Positions 9,855 to 18,199 are shown, numbered from the stretch's first letter. The stretch is 64,000 bases of DNA from Parapedobacter sp035556095 (GCF_035556095.1 NZ_DATMFT010000018.1:414576-478575); one strand, 5' to 3'. A program made the numbers and translations. The notes: a model not told the origin generated them from the sequence alone.

Positions 9855-9884
9855 ATGAAAAGACAATTTTATATTATTACTTGA
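9855..9884 (+). other. Nine-codon orphan ORF with a well-formed leader (possible gene remnant)
   Basis: An ATG at 9855 preceded by an A/T-rich leader of the kind seen before strongly expressed Bacteroidota genes (ACCAATTATAAACCTAAATT) opens MKRQFYIIT and then stops at TGA. The peptide looks like the start of a signal peptide. It may be a truncated remnant of an exported-protein gene or chance. No regulatory role is shown. Confidence 0.25.
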
Positions 9885-9959
9885 GCAACTTCCGTGCCGA
9901 AAACACACCCTAAGTGTTAAAATTTTGTTAAATAAGCACTGTGTTGCCAGAAACCGACA

Positions 9960-10967
9960 TTAAAGGTCCTCTAATTTCTCGGCGGTTACTTCCGCCTTAA
10001 TTTTCGTTTCCAATTCATCCATCAAATCGGGATTGTCGAGCAGCAACGTTTTCACCGCATCACGCCCCTGCCCAAGCTTGGTATCTCCATAACTGAACCA
10101 TGAGCCCGATTTTTTGATGATATTGAAATCAACACCCAAATCGATGATTTCGCCCGCTTTGGAAATCCCCTCACCAAACATGATATCAAATTCGGCTATA
10201 CGGAACGGCGGTGCTACCTTGTTCTTGACGATTTTCACTTTCACACGGTTGCCTGCCACTTCGTCAGCATCCTTGATTTGGGCCATTCGGCGTATATCAA
10301 GCCGAACCGAGGCGTAGAATTTGAGGGCATTCCCACCCGTGGTGGTTTCCGGATTGCCAAACATAACCCCGATCTTTTCACGTAGTTGGTTGATGAAGAT
10401 ACAGCAGCAATTGGTTTTGGAAATCGTGCCGGTGAGTTTCCGCAATGCTTGCGACATCAGTCGGGCTTGCAATCCCATCTTTGAATCCCCCATTTCGCCC
10501 TCAATTTCTCCTTTAGGTACCAATGCGGCCACGGAGTCGATCACGATTACATCGATCGCCCCGGACCGGATCAGGTTATCGGCAATCTCCAACGCTTGTT
10601 CACCATTATCGGGCTGGGCAATCAATAGATTGTCGATATCCACGCCAAGTTTCCGCGCGTAATATTTGTCAAATGCATGTTCCGCGTCGACAATCGCCGC
10701 AATTCCCCCTTTTTTCTGGGCCTCTGCGATGATGTGGGTAGCCAGTGTGGTCTTACCTGAAGATTCCGGCCCGTATATTTCGATAACCCGTCCCTTGGGC
10801 ACCCCACCGATTCCCAGCGCGATATCCAATCCGATAGATCCGGTTGAAATGGAGTCAATTGGCTCCACCGCAGAATCACCTAATTTCATCACGGCACCTT
10901 TTCCGTAGGATTTTTCCAGCTTATCCAATGTAAGCTGCAGGGCTTTCAGTTTCTCTTGGCTACTCAT
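9960..10967 (-). CDS. recA: Recombinase RecA
   Basis: A 335-residue RecA of normal length. It has Walker A GPESSGKT at 66-73, Walker B VIVIDSVAAL, the DNA-binding loops including the EGEMGDSKMGLQARLMSQAL block, and FINQLREKIGVMFGNPETTTGGNALKFYAS (split motifs quoted: FINQLREKIG and GGNALKFYAS). The C-terminus is acidic, as usual. RecA coats single-stranded DNA, drives strand exchange and triggers LexA self-cleavage. A -7-like element TACCTTTG lies at 10995-10988 on the minus strand, about 20 bp upstream of the start; no clear -33 box or SOS box was seen. Confidence 0.98.
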   Translation of the reverse strand: MSSQEKLKALQLTLDKLEKSYGKGAVMKLGDSAVEPIDSISTGSIGLDIALGIGGVPKGRVIEIYGPESSGKTTLATHIIAEAQKKGGIAAIVDAEHAFDKYYARKLGVDIDNLLIAQPDNGEQALEIADNLIRSGAIDVIVIDSVAALVPKGEIEGEMGDSKMGLQARLMSQALRKLTGTISKTNCCCIFINQLREKIGVMFGNPETTTGGNALKFYASVRLDIRRMAQIKDADEVAGNRVKVKIVKNKVAPPFRIAEFDIMFGEGISKAGEIIDLGVDFNIIKKSGSWFSYGDTKLGQGRDAVKTLLLDNPDLMDELETKIKAEVTAEKLEDL

Positions 10968-11070
10968 TATATTAGTAATTTATCGGTCAAAGGTAATTAA
11001 ATTTATTTTGTTTTACTAATTTTTTTCGTTTTCCATCGCTTGCCGACAATTAATCACCGGCGGTTAGCAT

Positions 11071-11760
11071 TCAACGGCCGACCTTTCCTTTCGATTGCGG
11101 AATACCTATTTCCAGCTTGGGGCGCATCACTTTCTCATAGTATCTGCACATCCACGTAATCGGGCATTCCTCGCATTTGGGCCTTCGGGCTACACAGATG
11201 TACCGCCCATGTAAAATTAGCCAATGGTGCGCAATTGCCAATGTATCTTTTGGTAAATATTTCACCAACTGTTTTTCCACGGCAAGGGGCGTCTTGGCGC
11301 TATCGGTCAAACCGATCCGGTTTGCTACCCTAAACACATGCGTATCTACCGCGATGGCGGGCGCATTATACACTACAGAAGCAATGACATTGGCTGTTTT
11401 GCGGCCTACGCCGGGAAGTTTCTGCAGGTCATCTACCGATTGCGGCACCACGCCGCCGAAATCGCTGACCAACTTCTGGGCCATCCCCACCAAGTGCTTC
11501 GCTTTATTGTTGGGATAGCTGACACTACGTATATAGGTAAACACTTCATCGGGATTGCTTGCGGCAAGGCTCTCCGCTTCCGGAAACCGCTCGAACAATG
11601 CCGGTGTTACTTGGTTGATCCGTTTATCCGTACATTGCGCGGACAGGATGACCGCCACGAGCAGCTCGTAAGGGTTCCGGTAATTCAGCTCGGTTTGGGC
11701 GTCTGGATTGTGCGCAGAGAAATACGCCACAAAAGCCTGGTAGCGTTCTTTTTTAAGCAT
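11071..11760 (-). CDS. nth: Endonuclease III (DNA glycosylase/AP lyase)
   Basis: A 229-residue Nth. The helix-hairpin-helix motif LPGVGRKTANV contains catalytic Lys121, the catalytic Asp139 lies in AVDTHVFR, and the [4Fe-4S] loop has canonical spacing: C189-X6-C196-X2-C199-X5-C205. It removes oxidised pyrimidines in base excision repair. It is the last gene of the minus-strand set subtilase, small ORF, nth, starting 22 bp after the small ORF. Confidence 0.97.
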   Translation of the reverse strand: MLKKERYQAFVAYFSAHNPDAQTELNYRNPYELLVAVILSAQCTDKRINQVTPALFERFPEAESLAASNPDEVFTYIRSVSYPNNKAKHLVGMAQKLVSDFGGVVPQSVDDLQKLPGVGRKTANVIASVVYNAPAIAVDTHVFRVANRIGLTDSAKTPLAVEKQLVKYLPKDTLAIAHHWLILHGRYICVARRPKCEECPITWMCRYYEKVMRPKLEIGIPQSKGKVGR

Positions 11761-11782
11761 GTTTAAGCATATTCCCCGTCTT

Positions 11783-11992
11783 CTACATCAACCGTGTACG
11801 CTGGGCTTGGGAATACGACGTAATCTTACTGACGATTCCCGATTGCGGTTGTCGAAGCAAGGCGTCTAATTCACTTTTAAGCAAGTCGTAAAACAGCTGG
11901 TCGTCGGCATCTAATTGGATGCGTTCGCTGTCTGTTTCCCTAGCGGCCTTACGGGGGAAGATTGTTTGTGTATACGTTTCTGTCATAAGCAT
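11783..11992 (-). CDS. Small protein of unknown function
   Basis: A 69-residue frame (MLMTETYTQTIF start, MTETYTQ also possible at the second Met) lies in line between the subtilase and nth with gaps of 61 and 22 bp. The middle DADDQLFYDLLKSELDALL is acidic and helical and the C-terminus is basic. There is no signal peptide or membrane segment. It does not match a family I know. Its position in an otherwise tightly packed strand and its biased composition support a real gene. Confidence 0.55.
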   Translation of the reverse strand: MLMTETYTQTIFPRKAARETDSERIQLDADDQLFYDLLKSELDALLRQPQSGIVSKITSYSQAQRTRLM

Positions 11993-11996
11993 ATTA

Positions 11997-12013
11997 GTTA
12001 TATGGTATATAAC
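11997..12013. promoter_or_regulatory. Palindrome upstream of the small ORF
   Basis: GTTATAT-GGT-ATATAAC is a perfect 7-bp inverted repeat lying 4 bp upstream of the 69-residue ORF start (minus strand). It could be an operator or a small RNA hairpin. It is A/T-rich and may be chance. Confidence 0.25.
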
Positions 12014-12053
12014 GCTATCGCCCGCGAATTAGTATGCTTCACAACCTTCAAAT

Positions 12054-13682
12054 TCATTTTTTCTTCAGTCCATCGGCGGCCTGCTCGGCCAACTGCATGG
12101 CGCGGTATGCATTTACGATACCGCCGGTTACACAGATATCATTCATCGATACCCGCATATTGCGCCCATCAGGTCCCTTTACTTTCACGCGTTGATCTAC
12201 CCGCGTAACGGACTGCATAATTACGCGCTTCACTTCAACCGCTGGCAGTTGGGGGTAATAAGAACGTATCAATGCGGCCAAGCCGGCAACAACGGGGGCT
12301 GCCATACTCGTGCCTTGCAGGTCTTTGTAGGCGGATCCCGGCATTGTGGAGTGGATTTTTACGCCTGGCGCAAATACATCGACCGACCGCCGTCCGTAGT
12401 TAGAAAAAGACGCTACAAGGTCTCCGTCGTTGTTCCATTGTGAGGCGCCCACTTCTATCCACGCCGCCGCCTCACCTTTATTGATTCCCAAGCTATCGAC
12501 GAAGTTGCGGTTAGGGAAATTCGGATTGGCGTCATTATCCTGTCCTTCGTTTCCCGCGGCATGGACAAGGAGCACATCGTTCTCGATCGCAAACCGAACC
12601 GCATCGTCAACGACTTGTTTATCTTTTACGAAAGCTTTTCCGAAACTCATGTTAATCACTTTGGCCCCGTTTTCTACCGCATAGCGGATAGAGTTAGCCA
12701 CGTCCTTGTCGCGCTCATCGCCATCGGGTACCGTACGCAGCACCATGATGCGCACATCATCCGCAACGCCTTTGATGCCGATATCATTGGTCCGTATAGC
12801 TCCGATAATACCTGCCACATGTGTACCATGGTCAGCATCCGGCCCGATAACGTCGGCATTACCGTAATAACGTTCATGGCTGTTTTCGTAGTCGTCTCCC
12901 ACGATGTGCCGCGAATCAAATTCCTTGTTGAGGTGGTAATCTACCTGATTATTGAAATGCGTTACGCCGTCTTCCAGATCTTCGTAAAATACATGGAAGT
13001 CGGGCTCATCTTTCAATTCCTTTTTGACGATTTTCAGTGCCATTTTCTCAAAGTCGTCCTTAGCTTTGTAGTTATCGAAATCTGCCAACGTCGGGGTTTC
13101 CTTACCTATCCGGGCCACCATCGTATCCACTACACGCTTCAATCCGGTATAGCTAACCTGACCAAACCGCGCTTCCTGCGTTTTATTAGCATAATAGGTT
13201 ACCATTTTCTGGTATTCGGCAAATTCGCGGCGCTCCTCGCCGCTCATTGGCGTACTGGGCAACACAGAGACGTATTTAGGCTCCAGTTCCCTAACGAGCC
13301 GGGTAACTTCCAGGTTATCGTAGTGGACGTTCTCGCCATTGGCGTTACCGATGAAGTTCCAGCCATATCGGTCGTTTATGTAGCCGTTGCCGTCCTCATC
13401 CGTACCGGTAGCGGCACTATCTTTTGCATTGACCCAGATGACGTCTTTCAGGTCTTCGTGATTCACGTCCACGCCGCCGTCAATCACGGCCACGACAACG
13501 GTTGTGCTCTTTTTACCACTCAGTAACTGTTCATACGCCTTTTCTGTACTGATACCCAGCACACCGTCGCGCTCGTAATCGAGGTTAAACCAATTTGCTG
13601 GCGGAGTATCTTTTGTCTGTCCGAAAGAAAGTAAGGGGAGAAGGATGATGATGAGTGCGCTGCGCAATTTCCAAAACGCCAT
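12054..13682 (-). CDS. Secreted subtilisin-like serine protease (S8)
   Basis: A 542-residue exported peptidase with a signal peptide (1-21). The catalytic triad is Asp68 (AVIDGGVDVNHEDL), His285 (HGTHVAGIIGA) and Ser459 (GTSMAAPVVAGL), with oxyanion Asn378 (AAGNEG). A long insert of about 200 residues separates the Asp and His, rich in charged helical sequence, as in several Bacteroidota S8 proteins. There is no obvious C-terminal sorting domain, so it is probably periplasmic or cell-associated. A -7-like element TAAGTTTG lies at 13715-13708 without a clear -33 partner. Confidence 0.94.
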   Translation of the reverse strand: MAFWKLRSALIIILLPLLSFGQTKDTPPANWFNLDYERDGVLGISTEKAYEQLLSGKKSTTVVVAVIDGGVDVNHEDLKDVIWVNAKDSAATGTDEDGNGYINDRYGWNFIGNANGENVHYDNLEVTRLVRELEPKYVSVLPSTPMSGEERREFAEYQKMVTYYANKTQEARFGQVSYTGLKRVVDTMVARIGKETPTLADFDNYKAKDDFEKMALKIVKKELKDEPDFHVFYEDLEDGVTHFNNQVDYHLNKEFDSRHIVGDDYENSHERYYGNADVIGPDADHGTHVAGIIGAIRTNDIGIKGVADDVRIMVLRTVPDGDERDKDVANSIRYAVENGAKVINMSFGKAFVKDKQVVDDAVRFAIENDVLLVHAAGNEGQDNDANPNFPNRNFVDSLGINKGEAAAWIEVGASQWNNDGDLVASFSNYGRRSVDVFAPGVKIHSTMPGSAYKDLQGTSMAAPVVAGLAALIRSYYPQLPAVEVKRVIMQSVTRVDQRVKVKGPDGRNMRVSMNDICVTGGIVNAYRAMQLAEQAADGLKKK

Positions 13683-13840
13683 ATTGTGTGTATTTTAGTG
13701 TGCTGGGCAAACTTAGCTAAATTATTGATTTTTAATTCCACTTTTTTGGTGTCAATAAACCGCTCCACCAGGTTCGCTTTACCTCAGCGTTATCGTTCGT
13801 TCGTTTGATGATGATTTGAGCAAAAGGTTTAATGGACGCG

Positions 13841-14074
13841 TTATGGCCGAACCACAGGAGCGCTTTCTTCCTGCGCTTCTTTTTTTCGCTCCTCGAAATT
13901 CTGGACTGCATTTTTGCTCGCTCTTATGGAAGCTGCTATCGCGCCGATGGCAAGCAATGCCACGATGATGATACCCCAAATTCCTTTACGGCGATCTTGC
14001 TTCATCAGCCAAAAAAGGAATGCGATAAGGGGTATCGCGAAAATCAAGATAAAAAACCAACTGGCCCCTGTCAT
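13841..14074 (-). CDS. Small membrane protein of unknown function
   Basis: Starting at the ATG at 14074 gives 77 residues with two membrane helices (WFFILIFAIPLIAFLFWLM and IWGIIIVALLAIGAIAASI), a KQDRRKG turn and a charged tail NFEERKKEAQEESAPV. The open frame extends upstream to 14218, but those extra 48 residues lack the hydrophobic pattern and reach toward the arg control region, so the short start is preferred. Phospholipase-D-like N-terminal membrane modules look similar, but nothing is diagnostic. Confidence 0.6.
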   Translation of the reverse strand: MTGASWFFILIFAIPLIAFLFWLMKQDRRKGIWGIIIVALLAIGAIAASIRASKNAVQNFEERKKEAQEESAPVVRP

Positions 14075-14250
14075 GTGGCAAAGGTCGGAAGAAAACAGAC
14101 GGCATGCAAATGCATTTATGACCAGCGGGAAACGTACGGCGGATCGATCGGTGTTTCTAAACGCATTCATGCTGCCTTCGGCGGTTTTAAAGGTGATGAA
14201 GCGATCATGATTTTTCATTTGTGTTTGATTTCAACACATTCAAGATGGCT

Positions 14251-14300
14251 GAAGCCGTTTAGTCATTCCGCTGTATGATTTTGAAAATCATGACGGTTTC
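14251..14300. promoter_or_regulatory. Nested palindromes upstream of the arg promoter
   Basis: A perfect inverted repeat ATGATTTT-G-AAAATCAT (14275-14291) lies inside a weaker pair GAAGCCGT (14251-14258) / ACGGTTTC (14293-14300). It ends 22 bp before the -33 box of the arg promoter, a suitable place for an operator. Its A/T-rich TGA..TCA form is loosely like an ArgR box, but no arg regulator is proven here. Confidence 0.35.
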
Positions 14301-14313
14301 AATACATTTATGC

Positions 14314-14344
14314 TTGCATAAAAAAGGAATTTTACTTAGATTTG
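14314..14344 (+). promoter_or_regulatory. Promoter of the arginine biosynthesis operon
   Basis: TTG at 14314-14316 and TAGATTTG at 14337-14344, separated by 20 bp, match the Bacteroidota vegetative promoter exactly. Transcription should start near 14350, leaving a 5' leader of about 300 nt before the GNAT gene at 14651. That leader contains the arginine-rich ORF at 14382. Confidence 0.65.
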
Positions 14345-14381
14345 GCACCTTAATTGCAGCCCGATGCTGTATACGAATACG

Positions 14382-14516
14382 ATGAACACAAAAAATATGA
14401 TAGCTCTATCTGCCGTGCCTTGCTTCCAGCAGCGCATGATGTGCTTTTTTTGTGAACTATCAACAGCCGAGAGGCCGGTTCTCCGGTTCCGACGACCCAT
14501 ATTGCCCCGGGCTTAA
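14382..14516 (+). CDS. Putative arginine-rich leader peptide of the arg operon
   Basis: A 44-codon ORF begins about 32 nt after the predicted transcription start and ends 134 bp before the first arg gene. Its last 15 residues, ERPVLRFRRPILPRA, hold five arginines (codons AGG, CGG, CGA, CGA, CGG), far above average. The rest (MNTKNMIALSAVPC, QQRMMCFFCELS) is unremarkable apart from three cysteines. Clustered codons of the pathway's end product just before a biosynthetic operon are the hallmark of leader-peptide attenuation, as known for trp and his. The hairpin at 14503-14525 overlaps its stop codon. The position and composition are visible; translation and attenuation are inferred. Confidence 0.5.
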   Translation: MNTKNMIALSAVPCFQQRMMCFFCELSTAERPVLRFRRPILPRA

Positions 14517-14566
14517 TAAGGGGCATACCTCTCCGATGAGTGTGCGGCAAGGAGTCCATCCGTACA
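14503..14566 (+). promoter_or_regulatory. Hairpins downstream of the arg leader ORF
   Basis: Hairpin 1: TGCCCC (14503-14508) / GGGGCA (14520-14525), with the leader stop codon in its loop. Hairpin 2: TGTGCGG (14541-14547) / CCGTACA (14560-14566), one G-U pair. The leader codons GAGAGG (14470-14475) can instead pair with CCTCTC (14528-14533), so alternative folds are possible. A weak ACAAC/GTTGT hairpin with T-rich tail follows at about 14607-14635. The energies were not computed. Confidence 0.35.
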
Positions 14567-14650
14567 GGTTAATCATGTTATTTTCAAGTTATTTAAACAG
14601 TAAGACACAACTCAGGTTGTTTGTTTTCAATTTTCGGGGTCGTTAATCTA

Positions 14651-15361
14651 ATGGAACTTTCAGACTTTATCATCATCCCAGCTACCGAGGCATATGTCGA
14701 TTACGCCGAGCAGATCTGTAACGAGATGGCAGAATCTGCCAAGGCCCGCGGCACGGGTATCGCACGGCGCAGTCCGGAATACGTAGCCAATAAGATGCGT
14801 GAGGGTAAAGCGGTTATCGCGCTGCGCAAGGCCGACAAAGCGTGGGCCGGATTTTGCTACATCGAAACTTGGAGCCATGGCGACTTCGTGGCCAACTCGG
14901 GGCTGGTTGTTAATCCCGAATTTCGCAAAGTCGGGTTGGCCAAGGCCATAAAAAAACGTATCTTCGACCTCTCTAGGGAAAAATACCCAAAGGCAAAGAT
15001 ATTCGGGCTCACTACTGGTTTGGCCGTAATGAAAATCAATTCTGATTTGGGTTATGAGCCCGTTACGTATGCGGAACTTACACAAGACGAGGATTTTTGG
15101 AAAGGTTGCCAAAGTTGCGTGAACTATGACATCTTGACCATGAAACAGCGAAAAAATTGCATGTGTACGGCTATGCTTTGGGATCCGGTAGAAAAAGAGA
15201 AGGAACTTCGCGAGCGGATTGAAATGAAAGCTAAAGCGAAAGAGCGTCTAAAGCAGATCACCAAGAAATCATCCCTGTTGAAGCGGATTGAAAACAAGCT
15301 CTGGAAGTCTACCAAGAAAATGGTAACGGTATTTATTGCTCGGCACCCGAAGACGGTATAA
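14651..15361 (+). CDS. GNAT acyltransferase, likely first step of arginine synthesis
   Basis: A 236-residue protein from the ATG at 14651 (an upstream TTG at 14621 in frame is disfavoured). The GNAT fold spans about 8-160, with acyl-CoA loop FRKVGLAKAIKKRIF. Two close cysteine pairs follow (CQSCVNYD and KNCMC), then a basic, helical tail of about 60 residues absent from ordinary GNAT enzymes. It is 26 bp upstream of argG. In Bacteroidota a GNAT gene at this place is thought to acylate glutamate at the entry of the pathway; I recall this from general knowledge and cannot verify it here. Bacteroides uses succinylated intermediates, so the acyl group may be succinyl. Confidence 0.8.
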   Translation: MELSDFIIIPATEAYVDYAEQICNEMAESAKARGTGIARRSPEYVANKMREGKAVIALRKADKAWAGFCYIETWSHGDFVANSGLVVNPEFRKVGLAKAIKKRIFDLSREKYPKAKIFGLTTGLAVMKINSDLGYEPVTYAELTQDEDFWKGCQSCVNYDILTMKQRKNCMCTAMLWDPVEKEKELRERIEMKAKAKERLKQITKKSSLLKRIENKLWKSTKKMVTVFIARHPKTV

Positions 15362-15387
15362 GTTAAATAGTTGAAATTAATAGATAG

Positions 15388-16572
15388 ATGAAGAAAGTCG
15401 TATTAGCATTTAGTGGTGGGTTAGACACCTCGTTTTGCTGTATTTACTTATCCAAAGACCGGGGACTGGAAGTCCACTCGGTCATTGTCAATACTGGTGG
15501 TTTTTCTACGGAAGAACTTGAGCAAATTGAAAAGCGCGCCTACGCACTTGGGGTCAAGTCGCACACGGTAGTCGATGAAACACAAAACTATTACGATAGC
15601 AGCATTAAATACCTCATCTTCGGCAATGTCCTGAAGAACGCGACCTATCCCTTGTCGGTCAGTGCCGAGCGGGTAAGCCAAGCGACAGCCATTGCCAACT
15701 ACGCCAAAAAAATCGGTGCGGAATATGTGGCGCACGGCAGTACCGGCGCCGGCAACGACCAGGTGCGGTTTGATATGATTTTCAACACCATCATCCCCAA
15801 CGTGGAGATCATCACGCCCATCCGTGACCTTAAATTGAGCCGCGAAGAGGAAATCGAATACCTCCACAAACACGGCGCTGAGTTCAATGCGGAAAAGGCA
15901 AAATACTCCATCAACAAGGGGATATGGGGCACATCGGTCGGCGGAAAGGAAACCCTGACCTCCCATGATACACTACCGGAGGAAGCGTGGCCGACACCGG
16001 TGACGGCGACAGCACCACGCCGAATTACCCTCACCTTTGAAAACGGCGAGCCCGTGGCGTTGGATGGCGACCGGATTGGGCCGGTGAAAGTCATTCAGGA
16101 GCTACAGGCCATTGCGCAACCCTATGGCATAGGCCGTGATATCCACGTGGGCGATACCATCATTGGCATTAAAGGCCGGGTGGGTTTTGAGGCGGCGGCG
16201 CCGCTCATCATCATCAAAGCTCACCATACACTCGAAAAACATACTTTGACCAAATGGCAACTGAGCTGGAAGGATCAACTGGCCGCCTTCTATGGCAACT
16301 GGATGCATGAGGGCCAGATGCATGACCCTGTGATGCGCGATATCGAAGCGTTTCTTCAGAACGCCCAGCAAACGGTGTCAGGCGACGTCTTTGTGGAGTT
16401 GCATCCGTACCGATTCATAGTAATCGGTATCGAATCGGCACACGACCTCATGTCTAACGCATTTGGTAGCTACGGTGAAATGAACAATACTTGGAGTGGG
16501 GATGACGTGAAAGGGTTCTCCAAGATATTCGGTAACCAGGTATCCATCTGGCATAAAGTAAATGAGAAGTAG
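15388..16572 (+). CDS. argG: Argininosuccinate synthase
   Basis: A 394-residue enzyme with the PP-loop SGGLDTS at 9-15, the ATP-pyrophosphatase signature of the family. Conserved AHGSTGAGNDQVRF and KYSINKGIWGTSVGG blocks follow. It condenses citrulline and aspartate using ATP to form argininosuccinate. It lies between the GNAT gene and argC (19 bp), in one likely transcript from the promoter at 14314. Nothing is missing. Confidence 0.97.
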   Translation: MKKVVLAFSGGLDTSFCCIYLSKDRGLEVHSVIVNTGGFSTEELEQIEKRAYALGVKSHTVVDETQNYYDSSIKYLIFGNVLKNATYPLSVSAERVSQATAIANYAKKIGAEYVAHGSTGAGNDQVRFDMIFNTIIPNVEIITPIRDLKLSREEEIEYLHKHGAEFNAEKAKYSINKGIWGTSVGGKETLTSHDTLPEEAWPTPVTATAPRRITLTFENGEPVALDGDRIGPVKVIQELQAIAQPYGIGRDIHVGDTIIGIKGRVGFEAAAPLIIIKAHHTLEKHTLTKWQLSWKDQLAAFYGNWMHEGQMHDPVMRDIEAFLQNAQQTVSGDVFVELHPYRFIVIGIESAHDLMSNAFGSYGEMNNTWSGDDVKGFSKIFGNQVSIWHKVNEK

Positions 16573-16591
16573 CTGAGGGAGAAAACAGAAC

Positions 16592-17611
16592 ATGCAAAAA
16601 ATTAAAGTAGGTATTATCGGTTCGGCGGGTTACACCGGAGGGGAGCTATTAAGGATACTTATCCACCATCCCAATGTAGACATCGTGTTTGCCCACAGTG
16701 GCAGCAATGCTGGCAATAAGGTGTCTGCCGTGCACACTGACCTGCTGGGCGACACCGACCTGCGGTTTTCCGACACCTACCACAGCGATATCGATGTGTT
16801 GTTCCTTTGCGTGGGTCACGGTGACTCGCGCAAATTTTTAGAGGCCAATGCAGTTGCTCCGCACGTGAACATCATCGACCTTTCGCAGGATTACCGGCTT
16901 AGTGCCAACCGGGAATACCAAGGGCGATTATTTGTCTACGGCCTTCCGGAATTGCAGCGTGATGCCATCCGGTCTGCTCAATACGTGGCCAACCCGGGGT
17001 GTTTCGCCACGGGAATTCAGTTGGCTTTGCTGCCGTTGGCCGCCGCAGGCTTGCTGCCCGATGAAATCCACATCAACGCAACCACCGGCTCAACCGGTGC
17101 AGGGCAACGGCCGTCCGCCACTTCGCATTTCAGCTGGCGTAGCGGTAACCTTTCATTGTATAAAGCTTTTTCGCACCAGCACCTCCAGGAAATCAGTGAA
17201 TCGTTGACGCAGTTGCAACCCGGTTTTCTACCCGACGGGGATGCGCCGTTGCTGCAACGAGCCATGCAACGCATCAATATCATCCCCCAGCGGGGCAATT
17301 TCCCACGTGGCATTTTGTCTGCTATTTATTTGGACAGCGATCTTGGTGAAGAAGATGCACAGGAATGCTACCGGTCCTATTATGCCGAACATCCCTTTAC
17401 ACACATCAGTGATACCAACATTGACCTCAAACAAGTGGTCAATACGAATAAATGCATTTTGCAAGTCGAAAAACATGGTAATAAGCTACTTATTACTAGT
17501 ATTGTCGACAATTTACTCAAAGGCGCCAGCGGCCAAGCGGTACAGAATATGAACCTGATGGCCGGCTTGGATGAGACCGCTGGGCTCCGATTGAAAAGTG
17601 TAGGGTTTTAA
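16592..17611 (+). CDS. argC: N-acyl-gamma-glutamyl-phosphate reductase
   Basis: A 339-residue NADPH-dependent reductase. The nucleotide-binding GSAGYTGGE lies at 11-19 and the catalytic cysteine is Cys137 in the motif NPGCFATG. It reduces acyl-glutamyl phosphate to the semialdehyde. In Bacteroidota the acyl group may be N-succinyl rather than N-acetyl; the sequence cannot decide this. Its stop is 3 bp before the start of a Crp/Fnr gene, so translation of the two is probably coupled. In related genomes argD is usually the next gene, but it is absent here. Confidence 0.95.
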   Translation: MQKIKVGIIGSAGYTGGELLRILIHHPNVDIVFAHSGSNAGNKVSAVHTDLLGDTDLRFSDTYHSDIDVLFLCVGHGDSRKFLEANAVAPHVNIIDLSQDYRLSANREYQGRLFVYGLPELQRDAIRSAQYVANPGCFATGIQLALLPLAAAGLLPDEIHINATTGSTGAGQRPSATSHFSWRSGNLSLYKAFSHQHLQEISESLTQLQPGFLPDGDAPLLQRAMQRINIIPQRGNFPRGILSAIYLDSDLGEEDAQECYRSYYAEHPFTHISDTNIDLKQVVNTNKCILQVEKHGNKLLITSIVDNLLKGASGQAVQNMNLMAGLDETAGLRLKSVGF

Positions 17612-17614
17612 GCG

Positions 17615-18199
17615 ATGTTTACCTCCATCAATGATTACGTCAATCGCTGCGGCGTCTTCTCGGGCGAAGATATGATGGTGTTCAACGACCTGCTCAAACC
17701 TAAGTCGATTAAAAAAAAACAACTGCTCCTACGCGAAGGCGAAATATGCAATTTCGAGGCTTACATTCGAAGTGGTTGTCTGCGCACGTTTTATATCGAC
17801 GAAAATGGCAGTGAGGTTATCCTGCAATTTTCGGTGGAAGATTGGTGGGTAAGCGATATCGGCAGTTTCCACGACCGTACGCCGTCACTGCTCTACATCG
17901 AAGCGATCGAAGACAGTGAGCTACTCACCTTAAGTCCAACCAGTAAGGAAGAATTGTTGGCCCGTATACCACAATTCGAACGGGTATTCAGGTTGATGAT
18001 CCAACGTCACCTATCGGCATTGGAACGCCGACTTATTCGCACCATCGCCAAAACAGCGGAGGAGCGATATGTTGAGTTTGTGAAGCAATACCCTAAAATT
18101 GCCTTACGGGTACCACAGCACTACATCGCCTCCTACCTGGGCATGACTCCGGAATTCTTAAGTAAAATTCGACGCCGGTTGGCTACGCGAAAAGACTAA
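17615..18199 (+). CDS. Crp/Fnr-family transcriptional regulator
   Basis: A 194-residue regulator with an N-terminal cyclic-nucleotide-binding-like beta-roll (about 20-115, with KKKQLLLREGEICNFEAYIR) and a C-terminal helix-turn-helix, VPQHYIASYLGMTPEFLSKI, near 168-187. No Cys cluster for a Fnr-type [4Fe-4S] was seen, so it is closer to the many Bacteroidota CNMP-binding proteins of unknown ligand. It starts 3 bp after argC, which suggests co-expression with arginine synthesis. A strong terminator follows 43 bp after its stop. Confidence 0.9.
   Translation: MFTSINDYVNRCGVFSGEDMMVFNDLLKPKSIKKKQLLLREGEICNFEAYIRSGCLRTFYIDENGSEVILQFSVEDWWVSDIGSFHDRTPSLLYIEAIEDSELLTLSPTSKEELLARIPQFERVFRLMIQRHLSALERRLIRTIAKTAEERYVEFVKQYPKIALRVPQHYIASYLGMTPEFLSKIRRRLATRKD

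Noticed and set aside
12561..13526. Long plus-strand ORF of 321 codons
   Set aside because: It is fully antisense to the subtilase, whose catalytic triad is intact; the ORF has no recognisable motif.
14350..14559. Minus-strand ORF of 69 codons across the arg leader
   Set aside because: It runs opposite the promoter-linked arginine-rich leader and has no motif or sensible operon context.
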